Source: Rhodospirillaceae bacterium (GTDB taxonomy: Bacteria > Pseudomonadota > Alphaproteobacteria > Thalassobaculales > Thalassobaculaceae). From it: DNA of 64,000 nt. Under the pieces are notes generated by a model. It was not told the origin of the DNA, did not search any database, and saw only the letters and a list, made by a program, of their open reading frames with translations. The translations under genes and the position numbers were made by a program. Shown piece after piece: positions 1-9,737 of this stretch (position 1 is its first letter; the number at the start of each line of letters is the position of its first letter). The DNA is taken from positions 372,001-436,000 of the forward strand of contig JAGYJX010000015.1 in assembly GCA_018401495.1 (NCBI GenBank), in the 5' to 3' direction.

Positions 1-40
1 CCAAGGGCTGAGGGTGGCTCGCCGCCGCGGTCTCCCGCGG

Positions 41-67
41 TTGACGCCGGGGGCGAGGTCATATAGC
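41..67 (+). promoter_or_regulatory. Possible promoter of tRNA-Leu
   Basis: TTGACG at 41-46 and TATAGC at 62-67 are separated by only 15 bases, shorter than the usual 16-18. The tRNA starts 38 bases further on, a sensible distance. This is a sequence match only. Nothing else is recognisable in bases 1-105. Confidence 0.3.
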
Positions 68-105
68 AGTGCGCCTCCTGACGTAGGGCGCGCAACGCTC
101 GGCGC

Positions 106-190
106 GCGGGTGTGGTGGAACTGGTAGACACGCTGGATTTAGGTTCCAGTGGCGCAAGCCTTGGGGGTTCAAGTCCCTCCACCCGCACCA
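106..190 (+). tRNA. tRNA-Leu (anticodon TAG)
   Basis: The 85-base sequence folds as a class II tRNA with a long variable arm. The acceptor strand GCGGGTG at 106-112 pairs with CACCCGC at 180-186, followed by discriminator A and an encoded CCA at 188-190. The anticodon loop TTTAGGT gives anticodon TAG, which reads CUN leucine codons. The TTCAAGT T-loop is intact. The gene sits 52 bases ahead of tig. Confidence 0.97.
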
Positions 191-242
191 ACCGCGCCGA
201 TCGGACCGCGACCGCGGGCCCTTGATCGACCGGGTGTGTTCC

Positions 243-1850
243 ATGCAAGTCAACGAGACCCTCAACGAGGGACTGAAGCGCGAATTCACGATCGTGGTAC
301 CGGCGTCCGAGATCGACGCCGAGCTGAACGGCAGGCTGGCCGAGCTGGCGCCGCGGATGACCCTTCCGGGGTTCCGCCCTGGCAAGGTGCCGCCAACCCT
401 CCTGAAGGCGCGTTTCGGTGAGTCGCTGCTCGGCGAGATCCTCGAAAAGGCGGTCAACACCAACACCGAGATGGCGCTGACAGAGCGCGGTCTCCGGCCG
501 GCGGTTCAGCCGCGTGTCGAGATCACGGCTTACGACAAGGGCAAGGACCTCGAGTACAAGGTATCGGTCGAACTGATGCCGGACATCGAGCCGGTCGACT
601 TCTCGCTGCTGACCGTCGAGCGGACGGTCGCCACCGTCGACGACAAGGCGGTCGACGAGGCGCTGGAGCGAATGGCCGCCCAGCAGAAGGACAGCGAGCC
701 GGTCTCCGAGCAGCGCGGCGCCGCCGAGGGCGACGTCGTGGTGATCGACTTCGAGGGCAGCATCGACGGCACCCCGTTCGAGGGCGGCGCGGCGCAGGAC
801 CATCACCTGGAACTTGGTTCCAACACCTTCATCCCGGGCTTCGAGGGTCAACTCGTCGGCGCCGAGGTCGGTACCAGCCGCGACGTGACGGTGTCATTCC
901 CGGCCGACTACCAGGCGTCTCACCTTGCCGGCAAGGAAGCGGTCTTTGCGGTCACCGTGAAGGAGCTGCGGTCGCCGAAGCCGGTTGCGATCGACGACGC
1001 GCTGGCTCAGCGGTTCGGCCTCGACGACCTCCAGGCGCTGCGCAACGCGATTCGGGAGCAGATGCAGGGTGAGTTCGGCGAGGCGGCGCGCGCCAAGACC
1101 AAGCGCTCGCTGCTCGATGCGCTCGCCGCCCGCCACAGCTTCGCGGTGCCCCCGGGCATGGTCGAGGAAGAATACCGCGGTATCGTCCAGCAGGTCGTCT
1201 CCCAGTCCGGCAGCGCCGGCCAGGCGGAGCATGACCATGATAATCACGATCACGATCATGGCCACGATCACGATCATGGTCACGATCACCACGATCATGG
1301 TCACGCGCATCACGACCATGGTCACGAGCATCATGACCACGATCATGCGCATCATGATCACGATGGACATGACCACGCGCATCACGACCACGCTGCGGAG
1401 ACCGGCTTTGCTGCCGAGGAGGCCAAGATCTCCGAGGCCGATCGCCTGGAGTATCGCTCGATCGCCGAACGGCGTGTGCGTCTCGGCCTGCTGCTTTCGG
1501 AGGTCGGCCGGATGAACAACATCCAGGTCACCGACGAGGAGGTGACCAACGCCATCCGCGGGCAGGCGGCGCGGTTCCCGGGCCAGGAAAAGTTCGTGTT
1601 CGAATACTACCAGAAGAACCCGCAGGCGCTGGCGCAGGTCCGCGCCCCGCTGTTCGAGGACAAGGTCGTCGACTTCATCATGGAGATGGCGACCGTGACC
1701 GAGAAGCAGGTGACCCCGGAGCAGCTGTTCGCGGACGACGATTCCGCTGCCGCCGAGGCCGAGGACACGGCCGACAGCAAGCCGGCGACCGGCAAATCGA
1801 AGTCGGGCAAGGCCAAGAAGGCAAAGGGTGAGGAGGGGCCGGGCGAGTGA
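243..1850 (+). CDS. tig: Trigger factor with a His-rich insertion
   Basis: Ribosome-associated chaperone and peptidyl-prolyl isomerase that meets nascent chains at the tunnel exit. The 535-residue product starts MQVNETL and carries the ribosome-binding domain with its signature around GFRPGKVP. An FKBP-type isomerase domain lies near residues 155-240 ([10 protein letters not shown], then [13 protein letters not shown]). A helical C-terminal chaperone domain follows. Residues 330-383 are an inserted low-complexity run with 29 His and about 15 Asp, so the protein is longer than the usual 430-450 residues. The C-terminus is Lys-rich. It is followed by clpP and clpX, the usual folding and proteolysis neighbourhood. 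The reading frame is intact. An ATG at 222 is in frame, but MQVNETL is the family start. Confidence 0.96.
   Translation: MQVNETLNEGLKREFTIVVPASEIDAELNGRLAELAPRMTLPGFRPGKVPPTLLKARFGESLLGEILEKAVNTNTEMALTERGLRPAVQPRVEITAYDKGKDLEYKVSVELMPDIEPVDFSLLTVERTVATVDDKAVDEALERMAAQQKDSEPVSEQRGAAEGDVVVIDFEGSIDGTPFEGGAAQDHHLELGSNTFIPGFEGQLVGAEVGTSRDVTVSFPADYQASHLAGKEAVFAVTVKELRSPKPVAIDDALAQRFGLDDLQALRNAIREQMQGEFGEAARAKTKRSLLDALAARHSFAVPPGMVEEEYRGIVQQVVSQSGSAGQAEHDHDNHDHDHGHDHDHGHDHHDHGHAHHDHGHEHHDHDHAHHDHDGHDHAHHDHAAETGFAAEEAKISEADRLEYRSIAERRVRLGLLLSEVGRMNNIQVTDEEVTNAIRGQAARFPGQEKFVFEYYQKNPQALAQVRAPLFEDKVVDFIMEMATVTEKQVTPEQLFADDDSAAAEAEDTADSKPATGKSKSGKAKKAKGEEGPGE
1230..1391 (+). repeat. His/Asp-rich low-complexity coding tract inside tig
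   Basis: These 162 bases are built almost entirely from CAT/CAC and GAT/GAC codons with some GGT, GGC and GCG, giving an imperfect HDH-type repeat. The tract keeps the tig frame and falls in the C-terminal chaperone domain. Similar His-rich segments in other proteins (for example the tail of SlyD) bind nickel or zinc. Metal binding here is inferred from composition only. Confidence 0.95.
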
Positions 1851-1969
1851 GCGTTCGCCCGCTCGTGCACGTCGGGCTGGCGATCCGGCCCGGCGACCCC
1901 CATATTGCCCAGGCTACTCAGTACGGGGGTGCCCCCGGCACCCGTCACCAGGACGAAGGTACGGCATCG

Positions 1970-2612
1970 ATGTCCAACCCGCTCGAGATCTATATGAACT
2001 CCCTGGTGCCGATGGTGGTCGAGCAGACCAACCGCGGCGAGCGGGCCTACGACATCTACTCCCGGCTGCTGAGGGAGCGGATCATCTTCGTGATGGGGCC
2101 GATCAACGATGCCGTTGCCAGCGTGGTCGTGCGCGCAGCTGCTGTTCCTGGAGGCGGAGAATCCCACCAAGGACATCTCCATGTACATCAACTCGCCGGG
2201 CGGCATCGTGACCTCGGGCATGGCGATGTACGACACGATGGAGTACATCCGCCCGCAGGTGTCGACCGTCTGCATGGGCCACGCCGCGTCGATGGGGTCG
2301 CTGCTGCTGGCGGCCGGGGCGCCAGGCAAGCGGTACTGCCTGCCGAACGCCAAGGTGATGATTCACCAGCCGTCGGGCGGCTTCCAGGGCCAGGCCAGCG
2401 ACATCGAGATCCACGCCCGCGAGATCATCCGGACCCGCGAGCGCCTCAACCAGATCTACGTCAAGCATACCGGCCGCTCGATGGACGATATCGAGAAAGG
2501 CATGGAACGCGACAACTTCATGACTGCCGAGGAGGCCAAGGCGTTTGGCCTGATCGACAGCGTCATCGAGAAGCGCCCGGCGCCTGTCGAAACCGACAAG
2601 TCCGGCGGGTGA
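1970..2612 (+). CDS. clpP: ATP-dependent Clp protease proteolytic subunit (frame broken by one extra base)
   Basis: Serine peptidase that forms the tetradecameric chamber working with ClpX. The start [14 protein letters not shown] is followed by a frame break near 2129, where one base too many lies between GTC and TGC. Removing it gives [15 protein letters not shown], the family sequence, and a product of 214 residues. The catalytic triad is Ser about 107 (HAASMGS), His about 132 (MIHQPSGG) and Asp about 181 ([10 protein letters not shown]). clpX follows after 145 bases. The break is most likely a sequence error, because the rest is conserved on both sides. Confidence 0.95.
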
Positions 2613-2757
2613 GCGCGCCGTTGCGGTGCGCGGATGACAGACACGTGCGCTCGGTTAAGGAAATTTTACCGAGTTCCGTGGTCTTTTCGCATTGTCGCCC
2701 CCGAAACCGGGCGGCTAACATAAATCCGGTGGATCAGACGGCCAGGACCGAGAAACC

Positions 2758-4032
2758 ATGAGCAAGTCCGGTAGCGGCAGCGGGGGCGATTCCAAGAACA
2801 CCCTCTACTGCTCGTTCTGCGGGAAGAGCCAGCACGAGGTCCGCAAGCTCATCGCAGGGCCAACGGTGTTCATCTGCGACGAGTGCGTCGAACTCTGCAT
2901 GGACATCATCCGCGAAGAGCACAAGACCACCCTCGTGAAATCCCGCGACGGAGTGCCGTCGCCGGGCGACATTTGCCAGGTTCTGGACGATTACGTGATC
3001 GGCCAGTACAAGGCGAAGCGCATCCTGTCGGTGGCGGTGCACAACCACTACAAGCGCTTGGCGCACGGCCAGAAGAACAACGACGTCGAACTGGCGAAGT
3101 CGAACATCCTGCTGATCGGCCCGACCGGCTGCGGCAAGACGCTGCTGGCGCAGACCCTCGCCCGCATCATCGACGTGCCGTTCACCATGGCGGACGCGAC
3201 GACCCTGACCGAGGCCGGCTATGTCGGCGAGGATGTCGAGAACATCATTCTCAAGCTCCTGCAGTCCGCCGACTACAACGTCGAGCGCGCCCAGCGCGGC
3301 ATCGTCTACATCGACGAGGTCGACAAGATCAGCCGCAAGTCCGACAACCCCTCGATCACCCGCGACGTGTCGGGCGAGGGCGTGCAGCAGGCGCTGCTCA
3401 AGATCATGGAAGGCACGGTCGCGAGCGTGCCGCCCCAGGGCGGGCGCAAGCACCCGCAGCAGGAGTTCCTGCAGGTCGACACCACCAACATCCTGTTCAT
3501 CTGCGGCGGCGCGTTTGCCGGTCTCGAGAAGATCATCTCGAACCGCTCGCGGGGCTCGTCGATCGGCTTCGGCGCCGATGTCCGCGCACCCGACGACCGG
3601 CGCACCGGCGAGATCCTCCGCGAGGTCGAGCCCGAGGATCTGCTGAAGTTCGGTCTGATCCCCGAGTTCGTCGGCCGTCTGCCGGTGCTGGCGACGCTCG
3701 AGGACCTTGAAGAGGACGCGCTGGTCGACATCCTGACCAAGCCGAAGAACGCGCTGGTGAAGCAGTACCAGCGTCTGTTCGAGATGGAGGATGTGCGGCT
3801 TGAGTTCCGCGACGACGCCCTGCGGTCGATCGCCCGCAAGGCTATCGACCGCAAGACCGGCGCTCGCGGCCTGCGTTCCATCATGGAGAGCATCCTGCTC
3901 GACCCGATGTACGATCTGCCGTCGCTCGAGGGTGTCGACGAGATCATCATCAACGGCGACGTGGTCAACCAGGGGGCGAAGCCCATCATGGTTCACGCCG
4001 AGCGTCGTGACGACGTCAGCACAGGCGCCTGA
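2758..4032 (+). CDS. clpX: ATP-dependent Clp protease ATP-binding subunit ClpX
   Basis: AAA+ unfoldase that recognises, unfolds and threads substrates into ClpP. The 424-residue protein has the N-terminal C4 zinc-binding domain (CSFCGKSQ and CDECVELC), Walker A GPTGCGKT, the pore loop GYVGEDVEN, Walker [10 protein letters not shown], sensor and arginine-finger regions (EFVGRLP) and the C-terminal small domain ([11 protein letters not shown]). Length and motifs are typical and the frame is intact. It lies directly downstream of clpP. The 145-base gap may hold its own promoter, but I see no convincing match. Confidence 0.98.
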   Translation: MSKSGSGSGGDSKNTLYCSFCGKSQHEVRKLIAGPTVFICDECVELCMDIIREEHKTTLVKSRDGVPSPGDICQVLDDYVIGQYKAKRILSVAVHNHYKRLAHGQKNNDVELAKSNILLIGPTGCGKTLLAQTLARIIDVPFTMADATTLTEAGYVGEDVENIILKLLQSADYNVERAQRGIVYIDEVDKISRKSDNPSITRDVSGEGVQQALLKIMEGTVASVPPQGGRKHPQQEFLQVDTTNILFICGGAFAGLEKIISNRSRGSSIGFGADVRAPDDRRTGEILREVEPEDLLKFGLIPEFVGRLPVLATLEDLEEDALVDILTKPKNALVKQYQRLFEMEDVRLEFRDDALRSIARKAIDRKTGARGLRSIMESILLDPMYDLPSLEGVDEIIINGDVVNQGAKPIMVHAERRDDVSTGA

Positions 4033-4161
4033 CTGATCGGCCTTGATTGGCAGAGGGCCGGGCGCCACCTAACGGGTTGTGCGCAGGGTCCCATCCCCCG
4101 CCCTGCGTGACGCTATACCGACCTTCGTCGCGGGGGAGGCGCTTAGTTGAGGCCAAAGAAC

Positions 4162-6577
4162 GTGACTTCTGGAACCGAAGTTTTTCCGGTCCTGCCGTTG
4201 CGGGACATCGTGGTCTTCCCGCACATGATCGTCCCGTTGTTCGTCGGACGCGACAAGTCCGTACGCGCGCTCGAGGACGTCATGAAGGACGACAAGCAGA
4301 TCCTGCTTGTCACTCAGAAGAACGCCGCCGATGACGATCCTGCCGCGGACGACATCTTTTCGGTCGGGACGATCGGCACCGTCCTTCAGCTCCTGAAGCT
4401 TCCCGACGGCACCGTGAAGGTGCTTGTCGAAGGCGGCCGCAGGGCCCGCATTCTGCGTTACACCGCTACCGACACTTTCTTTCAGGCCGAGGCCGAGGAG
4501 ATCGACGAGGATCCCGGCGATCGGCAGGAGGTCGAGGCGCTGTCTCGCGCCGTGATCGGGCAGTTCGAGCAGTACATCAAGCTGAACAAGAAGATCCCGC
4601 CGGAGGTTCTCGTCTCGGTCAATCAGATCGAGGAGCCGGCCAAGCTCGCCGACACCATCGCCTCGCACCTGGCACTGAAGATCAGCGACAAGCAGGATCT
4701 GCTGGAGTCGGCCGGTGTCGTGGCGCGGCTGGAGCGTGTCTATGGCTTCATGGAGGGCGAGATCGGCGTCCTGCAGGTCGAGAAGCGCATCCGCAACCGG
4801 GTCAAGCGCCAGATGGAGAAGACCCAGCGGGAGTATTATCTCAACGAGCAGATGAAGGCGATCCAGAAGGAGCTCGGCGAGGGCGAGGACGGCCGCGACG
4901 ATCTCCAGGAGATCGAGGACCTGATCGCCAAGACCAAGCTGTCCAAGGAGGCCCGCGACAAGGCTCAGCAGGAGCTGAAGAAGCTCCGCAACATGAGTCC
5001 CGATGTCCGCCGAGGCGACGGTGGTGCGCAACTACCTCGACTGGCTGCTGCAGATTCCCTGGAAGAAGCGCTCCAAGGTGAAGAAGGACCTGAACGTCGC
5101 CGAGCAGACTCTCAACGCCGATCACTATGGCCTCGAGAAGGTCAAGGAGCGGATCGTCGAGTACCTGGCCGTGCAGACCCGGATCGGCAAGCTGAAGGGG
5201 CCGATCCTGTGCCTGGTCGGCCCTCCGGGCGTCGGCAAGACCTCGCTCGGCAAGTCGATCGCCAGGGCCACTGGACGAAACTTCGTGCGCATGTCGCTCG
5301 GTGGCGTGCGTGACGAGGCCGAGATCCGCGGCCACCGGCGAACCTATATCGGCGCGCTTCCCGGCAAGGTCATCCAGGGGATGAAGAAGGCGAAGAGCTC
5401 GAACCCGCTGTTCCTGCTGGATGAGATCGACAAGCTCGGCCAGGACTATCGGGGCGACCCGTCATCGGCCCTGCTGGAGGTGCTGGATCCGGAGCAGAAC
5501 AACACCTTCCAGGATCACTACCTCGAGGTCGATTACGATCTGTCCGACGTGATGTTCGTCACCACGGCCAACACCCTGCGGATGCCGCAGCCGCTGCTGG
5601 ATCGCATGGAGATCATCCGGCTGTCCGGCTACACCGAGGACGAGAAGGTCGAGATCGCCCAGCGTCACCTGATCGCCAAGCAGATCAAGGAGCACGGCCT
5701 CAAGAAGGGCGAGTGGTCGATCTCCGAGGAGGCCCTGCGCGACCTGATCCGCTACTACACCCGCGAGGCTGGGGTGCGGAACCTCGAGCGGGAGCTGGCC
5801 AACCTCACCCGCAAGGCGGTGAAGGAGATCCTCAGCAAGGGCCGCGAGAAGGTGGCGGTCACCCGGCGCAATCTCGAGAACTATTCGGGCGTGCGGAAAT
5901 TCCGTTACGGAGAGGTGGAGGAGGTCGACATGGTCGGCGTCACCACCGGTCTGGCCTGGACCGAGGTCGGCGGCGAACTGCTGTCGATCGAGGCTGTCAC
6001 CGTTCCTGGCAAGGGCAAGGTGATCACCACCGGCAAACTCGGCGACGTGATGAGGGAATCGGTCCAGGCGGCCGAATCTTTCGTGAAGTCGCGCTCGTAT
6101 ACCTACGGGATCGATCCAAAGCTTTTCGAGGAGCGTGATATCCACGTGCACGTTCCGGAAGGTGCCACACCGAAAGACGGGCCGTCGGCCGGCGTTGCGA
6201 TGGTGACGTCCATCGTGTCGGTGCTCACGGGCATTCCGGTTCGGCGGGATGTGGCGATGACGGGCGAGGTGACGCTTCGGGGCCGGGTGCTGCCGATCGG
6301 TGGGTTGAAGGAGAAGCTTCTGGCCGCGCTGCGCGGAGGCCTCAAGCTGGTTCTGATTCCCAAAGACAACGAAAAGGATCTGGCCGAAATCCCGGACAAC
6401 GTGAAGCGAGGGCTGAAGATCGTTCCGGTGTCGACCGTCGATGAGGTGATCGGACAAGCGCTGACCAATCAGCCGATTCCGATCGATCCGACGACGCTTC
6501 TGGCCAAGGTCAAGGAGATCGAATCGCTGGCTCCGGCGCCGAAAAGCGAGCCGGTTGAGGGGTTGATTACGCATTGA
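4162..6577 (+). CDS. lon: ATP-dependent protease Lon (frame broken by one extra base)
   Basis: Cytoplasmic AAA+ serine protease for misfolded and regulatory proteins. I choose the GTG at 4162, giving [15 protein letters not shown], because GAGG at 4149-4152 is well spaced; a TTG at 4147 is also in frame. An extra C in the CCC at 4999-5001 breaks the frame. Removing it restores [20 protein letters not shown] and a protein of about 804 residues. The order is N-terminal substrate domain, Walker [10 protein letters not shown] near residue 352, Walker [10 protein letters not shown], then the peptidase domain with catalytic Ser in PKDGPSAG (about 675) and Lys in GGLKEKLL (about 717). A strong terminator follows. 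Confidence 0.96.
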
Positions 6578-6605
6578 TCATTTCCCGACAGCGTTGATCT
6601 GAACG

Positions 6606-6641
6606 CGGCCACGTCACTTTCGTGACGTGGCCGTTGTTCTT
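6606..6641 (+). terminator. Rho-independent terminator after lon
   Basis: CGGCCACGTCAC at 6606-6617 pairs perfectly over 12 bases with 6622-6633 around a TTTC loop, and a T-rich stretch (TTGTTCTT) follows. It lies 29 bases after the lon stop. Confidence 0.9.
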
Positions 6642-6718
6642 GAGGGCCGGGAGCCGGATTTGCGATGCACTATGTGCCAAAAACCGCAGAAATCCTTGCG
6701 AATCCACTGTCAGAACGA

Positions 6719-6748
6719 TTGACGGCCGACAAAGTGACGATTTACAGT
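6719..6748 (+). promoter_or_regulatory. Probable promoter of hupB
   Basis: TTGACG at 6719-6724 and TACAGT at 6743-6748 are separated by 18 bases, a sigma-70-like pair. It lies in the gap between the lon terminator and hupB, so hupB should be transcribed on its own. This is a match by eye only. Confidence 0.5.
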
Positions 6749-6812
6749 CCCGGTCGTTGCGTCGTTGACCGATGCGCGCAGATTTTCTCTCGCCACATTT
6801 TGGGGGGCTAAC

Positions 6813-7086
6813 GTGAACAAAAATGAGCTTGTTGCCGCGGTCGCCGATCTCGACCGGTCTTTCCAAGGCCGATTCCGGTAAGGCGGTCGATGCGGTGTTC
6901 GACGTGATCACCGGGCAACTGAAGAAGGATGAGGAGGTTCGTCTCGTCGGCTTCGGGACCTTCTCCGTAGCCGCCCGGGCCGCCAGCGAAGGTCGCAACC
7001 CGCGCACCGGCGACAAGATCAGCATCCCGGCCTCCAAGCAGCCGAAGTTCAAGCCCGGCAAGGGCCTGAAGGATGCGGTGAACTGA
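6813..7086 (+). CDS. hupB: DNA-binding protein HU (frame broken by one extra base)
   Basis: Histone-like nucleoid protein that bends DNA. A GTG at 6813 preceded by a GGGGGG ribosome-binding region starts MNKNELVAAVAD. One extra base near 6847-6851 breaks the frame, after which GLSKADSGKAVDAVFDVIT follows. Correcting it gives exactly 90 residues, the standard HU length. The arm motif GRNPRTGD and the C-terminal KPGKGLKDAVN are present. A shorter reading from an internal ATG at 6823 would lose the conserved N-terminus. Its own promoter and terminator flank it. Confidence 0.95.
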
Positions 7087-7106
7087 ATTCTCGCTAATCT
7101 CGACGC

Positions 7107-7142
7107 GACGCCGGCATCCTCGTGATGCCGGCGTCTTGCGTT
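7107..7142 (+). terminator. Rho-independent terminator after hupB
   Basis: GACGCCGGCATC at 7107-7118 pairs perfectly over 12 bases with 7124-7135 around a 5-base loop. A moderately T-rich tail follows. It lies 20 bases after the hupB stop. Confidence 0.8.
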
Positions 7143-7198
7143 TCAGGGCCTGAATGTGGGATCAGATGCCCCCGAGTTCGGCGGGCATGCGCCTTCGG

Positions 7199-7274
7199 GG
7201 GCGGTTAGCTCAGTTGGTAGAGCGAGCGGTTTACACCCGCTAGGTCGACGGTTCGAGCCCGTCACCGCCCACCA
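7199..7274 (+). tRNA. tRNA-Val (anticodon TAC)
   Basis: A 76-base cloverleaf. GGGCGGT at 7199-7205 pairs with ACCGCCC at 7264-7270, then discriminator A and an encoded CCA. The anticodon stem AGCGG/CCGCT encloses TTTACAC, giving anticodon TAC. The T-arm GTTCGAGCC is normal. I see no separate promoter; it may depend on an unrecognised start after the hupB terminator. Confidence 0.97.
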
Positions 7275-7289
7275 GCCTCCCGGCACCAA

Positions 7290-7703
7290 TCAAATCGGCC
7301 GGCCGCGCAGCACGGCGTAAGTGTACATTGTCTGGAGCTCTCCCCGGATCGCCGGCGTGATGCGGCCGTCGCGTATCGCGTCGCCGTGCCTTCGAACATC
7401 ACGCTTGGTATCCGCCGACAGATTGGCGCTCGCCATCAGCAGTCGGTACATCACCAAGGGCGTGGCTTTGTCGAGGGGCGGGGGCGCGCCGCCGACAACG
7501 TCGTCTTCGTCTCCTGCCACATCCCCGGCGGCGCTGGCGCGTATCGGCATGAGCCGGCGCGGCAGGATGACGTCGGTCCAGTCCAGGCCGTAGCCGCTCA
7601 GAATCCGGCTCGCCGCCGCCACCGCGTTGAGGACCTCCCCATCGTTGTCGCTGGCGAGAAGCGCAATCAGCTTCACCAGGCGCTCGTAGTCGTGAGCGGT
7701 CAT
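7290..7703 (-). CDS. Small protein of unknown function between two tRNA genes
   Basis: I do not recognise the family with certainty. The product of about 137 residues starts MTAHDYERLVKLIALLASDN, or three codons earlier from a TTG at 7712 that is better spaced from GGAGG. The N-terminal segment, with SDNDGEVLNAVAAASRIL followed by GLDW, resembles a helical motif found in many short alphaproteobacterial proteins, some phage-related. The middle is Ala/Gly/Asp/Pro-rich and probably disordered. The C-terminal half is helical and charged (SADTKRDVRRHGDAIRDG). It is transcribed against the flanking tRNA-Val and tRNA-Asp and ends 15 bases from tRNA-Val. Codon use matches the neighbours, which supports a real gene. 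Confidence 0.7.
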   Translation of the reverse strand: MTAHDYERLVKLIALLASDNDGEVLNAVAAASRILSGYGLDWTDVILPRRLMPIRASAAGDVAGDEDDVVGGAPPPLDKATPLVMYRLLMASANLSADTKRDVRRHGDAIRDGRITPAIRGELQTMYTYAVLRGRPI

Positions 7704-7797
7704 CTGCTCCAACGTGCCGTTCCTCCAGGCTTTTCGGTCGCCAGCGAGCCCAGGGACGAGTGTAGCGAATGAAGTGCCGAGAGCGAAGATGGTGTGC

Positions 7798-7826
7798 TTG
7801 ACACACCTGGGGCGAGGGGGTACATC
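7798..7826 (+). promoter_or_regulatory. Possible promoter of tRNA-Asp
   Basis: TTGACA at 7798-7803 is a perfect -35 element, 17 bases from TACATC at 7821-7826. tRNA-Asp begins 45 bases downstream. The -10 match is only moderate. Confidence 0.45.
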
Positions 7827-7870
7827 ACGCGCCTCGACGCGCTCGGCGGTCTGGCCGGGGTCGACATCGA

Positions 7871-7947
7871 GGGGGTGTAGCTCAGTCGGTTAGAGCGCTG
7901 GCCTGTCACGCCAGAGGCCGCGGGTTCGAGTCCCGTCACTCCCGCCA
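7871..7947 (+). tRNA. tRNA-Asp (anticodon GTC)
   Basis: A 77-base cloverleaf. GGGGGTG at 7871-7877 pairs with CACTCCC at 7937-7943 with one G-T wobble, followed by G and an encoded CCA at 7945-7947. The anticodon loop CTGTCAC gives GTC. The T-arm GGTTCGAGTCCC is normal. Confidence 0.97.
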
Positions 7948-8054
7948 CTTTCCCAGCTCGCCAATCGCCGAGGGCCGACGCGACCCTCCGTCGCAGTCGC
8001 TCGGCGAATGGCCGAGAGGCCCATGATCCGGTACTCCCGGGGTGTGGCTTTGCC

Positions 8055-8087
8055 TTGTTCTCGCGGTGTGCGGCGCACTATAGTGCG
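8055..8087 (+). promoter_or_regulatory. Probable promoter of the nuo operon with a palindrome over the -10
   Basis: TTGTTC at 8055-8060 and TATAGT at 8079-8084 are 18 bases apart, about 70 bases before nuoA. The -10 element is the centre of a perfect 14-base palindrome, CGCACTATAGTGCG, at 8074-8087. That could be an operator, but no regulator is identified. Confidence 0.55.
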
Positions 8088-8153
8088 GCCGCGTTGGCTG
8101 GAGCCGAGCCGTTCGGGCAAGCCGTCGAACAGTGTATGCCGGGGACCGCGCCG

Positions 8154-8509
8154 ATGAACGATTTGCTGTCCGAGTACCTGCCGATCCTGATCTTCCTGGC
8201 GGTCGCCGTCGGTCTCGCCGGGGCGATGGTGATCGCGTCGTTTGTCGTCGGCACCCAGCGGCCGGACTCGGAGAAGCTTTCGGCGTACGAGTGCGGGTTC
8301 GAGGCGTTCAACGATTCGCGTCGGCAGTTCGACGTTCGATTCTACCTGGTCGCCATCCTCTTCATCATTTTCGACCTCGAGGTGGCGTTCCTGTTCCCGT
8401 GGGCGATCTCGCTCGGGGACATCGGGCTGTTCGGGTTCTGGTCAATGGTCGTCTTTCTCGGCGTGCTGACCATCGGCTTCGTTTACGAGTGGAAGAAGGG
8501 AGCCCTGGA

Positions 8510-8519
<10 letters not shown>
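8154..8519 (+). CDS. nuoA: NADH-quinone oxidoreductase subunit A
   Basis: Small membrane subunit at the junction of the peripheral and membrane arms of complex I. The 121-residue protein starts [10 protein letters not shown], has three predicted membrane helices and carries the conserved loop [10 protein letters not shown] with the nearby [15 protein letters not shown]. Typical length, frame intact. It opens the 14-gene nuo operon, and its stop overlaps the start region of nuoB. Confidence 0.97.
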
Positions 8520-9048
<529 letters not shown>

Positions 9049-9092
9049 CGCGTGACTTGGGCCGAAAACTTCACACGGAGGCCAGCTAACCA

Positions 9093-9737
9093 ATGGCGAC
9101 GGCCACGCCTTCCGAGACCGTCACCGCCTTGAACGACTTGGCGGCGTATATCGAGAGCCAGCTCGGGCAGGATGTGTCCGACGTGGTCATCGTGCGCGAT
9201 GAGTTGTCGATGCGGTGCCGTTCGTCGTCGGTGCTGAGGGTCCTGACCTTCCTGCGCGACGACAGCCAGTGCCATTTCAAGGCGCTGATGGACCTTTGCG
9301 GGGCCGACTATCCGCAGCGCGACGAGCGTTTCGAGGTGGTCTACAACCTGCTCTCGATCCGTCAGAACGCCCGTGTCCGTCTCAAGGTCTCCACCGACGA
9401 GAACACGCCGGTTCCATCGGCGACCGCGGTCTTCAGCTCGGCCGGCTGGTTGGAGCGCGAGGCCTGGGACATGTACGGGATCTATTTCGCCGACCACCCT
9501 GACCTGCGCCGATTGCTTACCGACTACGGCTTCGAAGGCCATCCGATGCGAAAGGACTTCCCGCTCACCGGTTACGTCGAGGTTCGCTACGACGATGCCC
9601 AGAAGCGGGTGATCTACGAGCCGGTCAAGTTGACCCAGGACTTCCGGAACTTCGACTTCCTGAGCCCGTGGGAGGGCGCCCGCGCCGCGCTGCCGGGCGA
9701 CGAGAAGGCGGACACCTTGCCGGAGGGGCGGGGCTGA
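9093..9737 (+). CDS. nuoC: NADH-quinone oxidoreductase subunit C (30 kDa subunit)
   Basis: Peripheral-arm structural subunit of complex I, separate from NuoD as in most alphaproteobacteria. The 214 residues include the signature [20 protein letters not shown] followed by [18 protein letters not shown]. The C-terminal [20 protein letters not shown] is typical. Its stop overlaps the nuoD start by one base. Frame intact. Confidence 0.97.
   Translation: MATATPSETVTALNDLAAYIESQLGQDVSDVVIVRDELSMRCRSSSVLRVLTFLRDDSQCHFKALMDLCGADYPQRDERFEVVYNLLSIRQNARVRLKVSTDENTPVPSATAVFSSAGWLEREAWDMYGIYFADHPDLRRLLTDYGFEGHPMRKDFPLTGYVEVRYDDAQKRVIYEPVKLTQDFRNFDFLSPWEGARAALPGDEKADTLPEGRG

Noticed and set aside
894..1391. 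Minus-strand Met/Val/Ile-rich frame opposite the His-rich part of tig
   Set aside because: It is the complement of the CAT/GAT repeats. The plus frame is an intact trigger factor.
2734..4068. Long open frame on the minus strand opposite clpX
   Set aside because: High-GC genes give long open antisense frames. The composition lacks any domain signal, while the plus strand encodes a complete ClpX.
4040..4140. Heat-shock promoter before lon (CTTGAT near 4043)
   Set aside because: The -35-like hexamer is present, but no matching -10 lies at the right distance.
4990..5010. Programmed +1 frameshift in lon and similar genes
   Set aside because: No slippery site or stimulatory structure is shared between the breaks, and breaks occur in both directions in many genes never known to frameshift.
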